Below are positions 32,180 through 35,435 of a stretch of 35,435 bases of DNA, piece by piece. Source of the DNA: a virus; IMG/VR virus record IMGVR_UViG_3300032073_000096, positions 1-35,435 of that record, one strand, 5' to 3'. The translations under genes and the position numbers were made by a program. The first letter of the stretch is position 1; every line of letters begins with the position of its first letter. A model generated the notes under the pieces. That model was not told the DNA's origin. It worked only from the letters and a program-made list of their open reading frames with translations, and did not search any database.

Positions 32180-33655
32180 ATGAACAATACCCTCTCAACT
32201 CGTCAGAACGATTTCGTCCGTGCCCTCTGCGCCGCCTTCGGTGATGCCACCGAATACACTCGCGCCGAGTTGATGGACGTATGCGAATCGTCCGGTATCT
32301 ACTCCTGCCCTCCGTCATGGATCACGCAGGATTCGACCCGGAAGATCTCGCGTGGCGTGTACTCCGTTCCCGAAGTCGCCGAAGTCGGTGCTACCAAGTC
32401 CGCGGCCCGTGCCGCTAGGACCGACTTCGATCGTGCCATGCAGACTCCCGACCCGGAGTTCTACGTCATGAACGATGCCGATGGCAACGAATTCAAGTGT
32501 GACGCTAACGGCAAGCCCCTTGCCGATGCTCCTGCTCCTGCCCCTGCGGTCTCGACCGTTGCCAATCATGCCGTCATGGGCATGACTGGTGGTGAGCGTT
32601 CGACCCTCGTTCCTTCGCGGATCTCGACCTACGTGCCTTGGGGACATTTCAAGTCTGTCGAGATGATCGTCAAGGCCGGAATCTTCTATCCCACGTTCAT
32701 CACGGGACTTTCCGGTAACGGCAAGACCACGATGATCGAACAAGTCTGTGCCAAGATGAAGCGAGAATGCTATCGTATCAACATCACTCGCCAGACCGAC
32801 GAGGATGACCTGCTCGGTGGTTTCCGCCTCATCAACGGCGAGACCGTGTGGCAGGATGGACCAGTCGTGCAAGCGATGAAGTCCGGTGCCGTGCTTCTGC
32901 TGGACGAGATCGACCTCGCCAGCCATAACATCATGTGCCTTCAGCCTGTGTTGGAAGGTAAGGGCGTGTTTCTCAAGAAGACTGGCCAGTGGGTCACTCC
33001 TGCCGCCGGTTTCACCGTGTTCGCCACTGCGAACACCAAGGGCAAGGGCTCCGATGACGGAAAGTTCATCGGGACCAACGTCCTGAATGAAGCATTCCTC
33101 GACCGCTTCCCGATCACTATGGAACAGGCCTATGCGCCTCGTTCGACCGAGAAGAAGATTCTCGCCAAGGCGATGTCTGCCCAAGGTATCGACGATGCCG
33201 ACTTCGCCGAGAATCTGGTGAAGTGGTCGGAGATCATCCGCAAGTCGTATTTCGAGGGTGCCGTGGACGAGATCATCTCGACCCGCCGCCTGGTGGACAT
33301 CACCAAGGCCCTTGCCATCTTCGGTGATAAGGTACAGGCCATCGACTTCGCCCTCTCGCGTTTCGATGACGATACGAAAACCGCCTTCCGCGACCTGTAC
33401 GCCAAGGTGGATGCCGAAGTCGGTGACCACGACGATGCCGCCGAGGCCGAGACTGCTGCCGCAGGACTTGAAACTGCCGACCGCGTGAATCTCGCGTGTT
33501 CATACGACCAGAAGGATCTCGCCAAGAGCATGGGTGCCAAGTGGGATTCTCCCGCCAAGGTATGGTACGTCTCTGGCGACCTCTACCGTCAGAACCCTGA
33601 CCAGTGGGCGCAGTTCAACCCTGCCCCCGTCACTGCTCCTGCCTGCCCCTTCTGA
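32180..33655 (+). CDS. CobS/MoxR-type AAA+ ATPase
   Basis: 491 aa. An N-terminal domain (about 1-70; STRQNDFVRAL ... PSWITQDSTRKISRGVYSVPE) resembles a winged-helix binding module. A linker rich in Ala/Pro follows. The AAA+ core has Walker A TGLSGNGKTT (175-184), Walker B LLLDEID (about 237-243), an ATANTKG sensor-1 stretch and NEAFLDRF for the arginine finger region. A C-terminal motif (DQKDLAKSMGAKWDSPAKVWYV) fits the DUF5710 fold. CobS in bacteria inserts cobalt in B12 synthesis with CobT, but phage copies more often act with a VWA partner, as here. GGAG is 11 nt before the ATG. Confidence 0.88.
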   Translation: MNNTLSTRQNDFVRALCAAFGDATEYTRAELMDVCESSGIYSCPPSWITQDSTRKISRGVYSVPEVAEVGATKSAARAARTDFDRAMQTPDPEFYVMNDADGNEFKCDANGKPLADAPAPAPAVSTVANHAVMGMTGGERSTLVPSRISTYVPWGHFKSVEMIVKAGIFYPTFITGLSGNGKTTMIEQVCAKMKRECYRINITRQTDEDDLLGGFRLINGETVWQDGPVVQAMKSGAVLLLDEIDLASHNIMCLQPVLEGKGVFLKKTGQWVTPAAGFTVFATANTKGKGSDDGKFIGTNVLNEAFLDRFPITMEQAYAPRSTEKKILAKAMSAQGIDDADFAENLVKWSEIIRKSYFEGAVDEIISTRRLVDITKALAIFGDKVQAIDFALSRFDDDTKTAFRDLYAKVDAEVGDHDDAAEAETAAAGLETADRVNLACSYDQKDLAKSMGAKWDSPAKVWYVSGDLYRQNPDQWAQFNPAPVTAPACPF

Positions 33656-33679
33656 TTCGACCATCTCCCAACTTTTCAC

Positions 33680-33707
33680 TTGATCTCATACACTTATGGA
33701 GTACAAT
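33680..33707 (+). promoter_or_regulatory. Sigma70-type promoter in front of the small satellite genes
   Basis: TTGATC (33680-33685), 16-nt spacer, TACAAT (33702-33707). The ATG at 33714 is 7 nt beyond the -10 box, as for the VWA gene, so a leaderless mRNA is likely. GGAG inside the spacer would not be transcribed. Confidence 0.7.
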
Positions 33708-33713
33708 AGTACC

Positions 33714-33845
33714 ATGAACGATCCGCACCATATGAACGACATCAACGCCGATGACCTCTTCATAGAGTCCGACCGCATCGAACTGACCGACGAAGGCCTT
33801 GCCGTTATGGCAGAACTCTGGGAAGAGGGGTGCCTGCACTCATGA
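33714..33845 (+). CDS. Small acidic protein (43 aa)
   Basis: Not recognised. It begins MNDPHHMNDINADD, then FIESDRIELTDEGLAVMAEL and a WEEGCLHS end. It is strongly acidic with one predicted helix. Start at 33714 sits at the predicted transcription start. Its TGA overlaps the next ATG (ATGA at 33842), so the two are coupled. The codon choice and GC content match the neighbouring ATPase gene. Reality is supported by position and overlap rather than by similarity. Confidence 0.6.
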   Translation: MNDPHHMNDINADDLFIESDRIELTDEGLAVMAELWEEGCLHS

Positions 33846-34090
33846 CCGACACGGACTGCACCATCTCGCACTCGCTGGACATACTGGACCGGACTATCGA
33901 CGCAATCGATGACCTCTACAGACTCAATGCCTCCGACGAGATCCCCACTGCCGCACTTGGTGGCATCACCCTCCTCCTCGCAATCACTGACCAATATGGC
34001 CCCGAATACTTTACAGATGAAGAAGTGAATTTCATCACCGAGGCCGACGAATACCTTTCTGAAACTATCAAGGAGTTTTACCCGCAATGA
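33842..34090 (+). CDS. Small acidic helical protein (82 aa)
   Basis: Not recognised. MTDTDCTISHSLDILDRTID opens a series of Asp/Glu/Leu-rich helices, with ITLLLAITDQYGPEYF in the middle and a DEYLSETIKEF tail. It is overlapped by ATGA junctions on both sides, so it is the middle gene of a short operon. The start at 33842 is preferred over a GTG 12 nt upstream because of that overlap. A role as a small partner or inhibitor of the ATPase-VWA pair is only a guess from position. Confidence 0.65.
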   Translation: MTDTDCTISHSLDILDRTIDAIDDLYRLNASDEIPTAALGGITLLLAITDQYGPEYFTDEEVNFITEADEYLSETIKEFYPQ

Positions 34091-34413
34091 ATTATTCATA
34101 CGACAACCTGACCAACCGACAGAAGACCTACATCGATGCCATTCGTGAGCATGGACCAGACATGGGTGTAGACATTACCAAGGAAGAGTTTAGTCGTGCT
34201 GAACTCCGCCCTGTTTCCCTCAAGATGAAGGGCAAGGTGTGGATCCCTAACTGGATCACACACGACCAGTCGCGTCGTGTGTCGCGTGGAGTGTTCCGCA
34301 TTCCCGAGGTGACCACTACGGTGGCAGATGAGGTACAGGTCCCCCCTGCTACCACTGATGCCCACGCCGTCACCGCCTCTGCCCCTGCGGCAGAGGTCGC
34401 CCTTTCCTCTTGA
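34087..34413 (+). CDS. Stand-alone copy of the ATPase N-terminal domain (108 aa)
   Basis: The core NLTNRQKTYIDAIREHG ... VWIPNWITHDQSRRVSRGVFRIPEV aligns with residues about 4-65 of the AAA+ protein encoded 1.5 kb upstream (TLSTRQNDFV ... PSWITQDSTRKISRGVYSVPEV). The shared WIT(H/Q)D...R(R/K)(V/I)SRGV block looks like a small DNA- or protein-binding domain. The C-terminus is an Ala/Pro/Thr-rich tail like the ATPase linker. It could bind the same target without the ATPase engine. Its ATG overlaps the stop of the 82-aa gene. Confidence 0.7.
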   Translation: MNYSYDNLTNRQKTYIDAIREHGPDMGVDITKEEFSRAELRPVSLKMKGKVWIPNWITHDQSRRVSRGVFRIPEVTTTVADEVQVPPATTDAHAVTASAPAAEVALSS

Positions 34414-34540
34414 TGTCTGCGGCGTCACTGGGGGCACCCCCGCCCCCGGTGGTGTCCGTTTTCCTGTCCGAACAGTGCCAGGCCGCTTGGGACTCCTACG
34501 GGACTCCGACCCTAGCAAATTTATGCCGGAGAAAAATTCA

Positions 34541-34750
34541 ATGCCAGAACCTCGCCCAAGAATCCACTACCTCCACAGTGAACACGAAGGAATCATCGTC
34601 TTCATCTATGACGAGGGTGCAGTTCTGGTTCACGAATACGCCACGGGAAACGTCCAAGTGTACGCCCCGAAACGTGCAAGGGAAATCTGGAATCATAGAG
34701 TGAAGTTTGGATTCCGTCCCTATTCCACCCGTGAGGAAATCCCAGCATGA
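34541..34750 (+). CDS. Small protein of unknown function (69 aa)
   Basis: MPEPRPRIHYLHSEHEG begins a compact beta-rich protein with GIIVFIYDEGAVLVHEY and a basic PKRAREIWNHRVKFGFR end. GGAG (34528-34531) precedes the ATG at 34541; an in-frame ATG at 34523 would overlap that site. Not recognised. The 127 bp before it (34414-34540) hold a GC-rich stretch and no gene that I can support. Its stop overlaps the next ATG. Confidence 0.6.
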   Translation: MPEPRPRIHYLHSEHEGIIVFIYDEGAVLVHEYATGNVQVYAPKRAREIWNHRVKFGFRPYSTREEIPA

Positions 34751-34836
34751 ACATCGCACTCGCAATCTTTCTCTACATTCTTTTCTGTTTTGTTGTACTC
34801 GCATTCCTCTCTGGAGCATCAACCCGTGATCGCTAA
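34747..34836 (+). CDS. 29-aa membrane peptide, candidate holin-like
   Basis: MNIALAIFLYILFCFVVLAF forms a single hydrophobic span, followed by a short polar SGASTRDR tail. The ATG overlaps the previous TGA and the last 11 bases overlap the GTG start of the transglycosylase gene. Position directly before a cell-wall hydrolase suits a pinholin or accessory lysis peptide, but such small hydrophobic peptides have many roles, so lysis is an inference from the neighbour. Confidence 0.6.
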   Translation: MNIALAIFLYILFCFVVLAFLSGASTRDR

Positions 34837-35245
34837 AACAACTATCATCATCTCTCTCATGTTCTGTAGCACTGCAATGGCACTTACTGATAAGGAACTC
34901 ACCGATGTACTTACTGCAATTCGCACAGTGGAATCTAATAACAATCCTTCTGCTGTTGGTGACAATGGTAACGCTATCGGCGTTTACCAGATCTGGAAGT
35001 CGTACTGGAAGGATGCTCGACAAACTTCAAGTATTGGTGGCGTATACAATGACTGCTTCACTCCTGATTATGCTGATCGTGTTGTCCGTGCATACATGAA
35101 ACGATACGCCACTGAGAAGCGTCTCGGTAGAGAAGTCACTCAGGAGGATATCGCACGAATTCATAATGGCGGACCAAATGGCTACAAGAAGTCTGCCACT
35201 GTGAAGTACTGGAAGAAAGTTCAGAAAGTCCTGAATGATCGTTGA
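34826..35245 (+). CDS. Secreted lysozyme-like transglycosylase (endolysin candidate)
   Basis: 139 aa. An N-terminal signal or anchor sequence (IAKTTIIISLMFCSTAMA) precedes a lysozyme-fold domain with the catalytic Glu (E36) in RTVESNNNPSAVGDNGNAIG, then YQIWKSYW, and RIHNGGPNG, which are features of SLT-type transglycosylases and phage endolysins. It would cut peptidoglycan in the periplasm, at lysis or on entry. The GTG at 34826 is chosen because TGGAG (34812-34816) lies 9 nt upstream and the resulting leader is a proper signal sequence. The TTG-to-ATG alternatives upstream lack this. Confidence 0.82.
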   Translation: MIAKTTIIISLMFCSTAMALTDKELTDVLTAIRTVESNNNPSAVGDNGNAIGVYQIWKSYWKDARQTSSIGGVYNDCFTPDYADRVVRAYMKRYATEKRLGREVTQEDIARIHNGGPNGYKKSATVKYWKKVQKVLNDR

Positions 35246-35270
35246 CTTCTTTCCCGTTCTCTGATACAAT
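35242..35270 (+). promoter_or_regulatory. Sigma70-type promoter
   Basis: TTGACT (35242-35247), 17-nt spacer, TACAAT (35265-35270). The -35 box overlaps the transglycosylase stop codon. It serves the gene at 35302, which has a GGAG site in its leader. Confidence 0.8.
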
Positions 35271-35301
35271 ACACCCTCACACCCACTAACGGAGTACCAC
35301 T

Positions 35302-35435
35302 ATGCACGTTCAAGACCCATCCATCCCTGATCCACCAAGCGGCGATCTCGATCCCCGTGGCAATGTCTCTGAAGAATGGTTTCTTCACAGTACCGAGATG
35401 AATATCTTCGTGCGGTTCCGAGGTATTGATGGAAT
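35302..35435 (+). CDS. Unidentified protein, 3' end outside window
   Basis: ATG at 35302 with GGAG (35291-35294) 7 nt upstream, behind a good promoter. The visible 44 codons encode a Pro/Asp/Ser-rich start (MHVQDPSIPDPPSGDLDP), then EEWFLHSTEMNIFVRF. Frame open to the window end. Not recognised. The leader repeats the CGGAGTACCA sequence found before the AAA+ ATPase gene, suggesting related translation signals in this part of the genome. Confidence 0.7.
   Translation, partial: MHVQDPSIPDPPSGDLDPRGNVSEEWFLHSTEMNIFVRFRGIDG

Noticed and set aside
32315-33430. 371-codon minus-strand frame opposite the AAA+ ATPase gene
   Set aside because: Composition (His/Gly/Asp/Arg-rich without motifs) and lack of a ribosome site mark it as a shadow of the ATPase gene.
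34410-34703. 97-codon plus frame overlapping the 69-aa gene
   Set aside because: Its second half is an out-of-frame, Ser/Thr-rich reading of the better supported 69-aa gene and the first half is low-complexity Pro.
1-35435. tRNA genes, CRISPR arrays, insertion sequences, attachment sites
   Set aside because: Almost all sequence is coding and I saw no cloverleaf, spaced direct repeats, transposase or terminal inverted repeats; a tRNA scan was not possible here.

Overview
The window looks like part of the genome of a T4-like tailed phage (myovirus, Caudoviricetes) of a Gram-negative, probably aquatic host. The left end encodes close matches to T4 gp41 (replicative helicase) and gp61 (primase), followed by ThyX and a monomeric B12-dependent ribonucleotide reductase. 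Genes are tightly packed with ATGA-type overlaps, and two perfect T4-type late promoters (TATAAATA) lie about 30 nt upstream of start codons. A Gram-negative host is inferred from a phage-borne outer-membrane porin and lipoprotein-type signal peptides. No host gene is visible, and I recognised no tRNA, IS element or CRISPR array.

Layout. 1-8.9 kb (+): helicase, primase, a polytopic membrane protein with phosphate-transporter-like motifs, thyX, class II RNR, then a promoter-driven unit (66-aa membrane peptide plus OprO/P-type porin) closed by a strong terminator. After it come a possible 24-aa membrane peptide, a RuvC-like resolvase and an FkbM-like methyltransferase. 8.9-19.5 kb (-): a late-type block of small conserved phage proteins, putative internal head proteins, a 1268-aa multidomain protein (nucleotidyltransferase, nuclease-like, SET and HNH-like regions), a possible structured RNA, a 40-aa membrane peptide, a ligase-like protein and a Cas4/RecB-like exonuclease. 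19.6-20.3 kb (+): one conserved phage protein. 20.4-23.4 kb (-): highly charged, repeat-bearing, probable prohead-core proteins. 23.5-24.7 kb (+): four tandem paralogous ~100-aa proteins. 24.7-29.5 kb: an HNH nuclease (-), a trypsin-like protease (+), then a (-) run of probable internal proteins and small accessory proteins. 29.6-34.8 kb: a visibly GC-richer module with a HExxH/VWA protein (-) diverging from a CobS/MoxR-type AAA+ ATPase (+) and small satellites. 34.7-35.2 kb (+): a possible lysis pair. The window ends inside another + gene.

How it fits together. The left part makes deoxynucleotides and replicates DNA. The porin and the transporter-like protein could together alter solute, perhaps phosphate, uptake during infection. 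The most striking signal is a repeated N-terminal motif (MKSFxxYxxE or MKTY...E) on at least six minus-strand proteins, plus one internal copy. It resembles the capsid-targeting sequence of T4 internal proteins, which the gp21 prohead protease removes. Together with acidic 'EQVDE' motifs inside the core proteins, it suggests a large set of proteins packaged in the head and delivered with the DNA, including a ligase-like enzyme. The AAA+/VWA/metallopeptidase-like pair is a second, separately regulated system. Functions are inferred from motifs read by eye; no database search was run.
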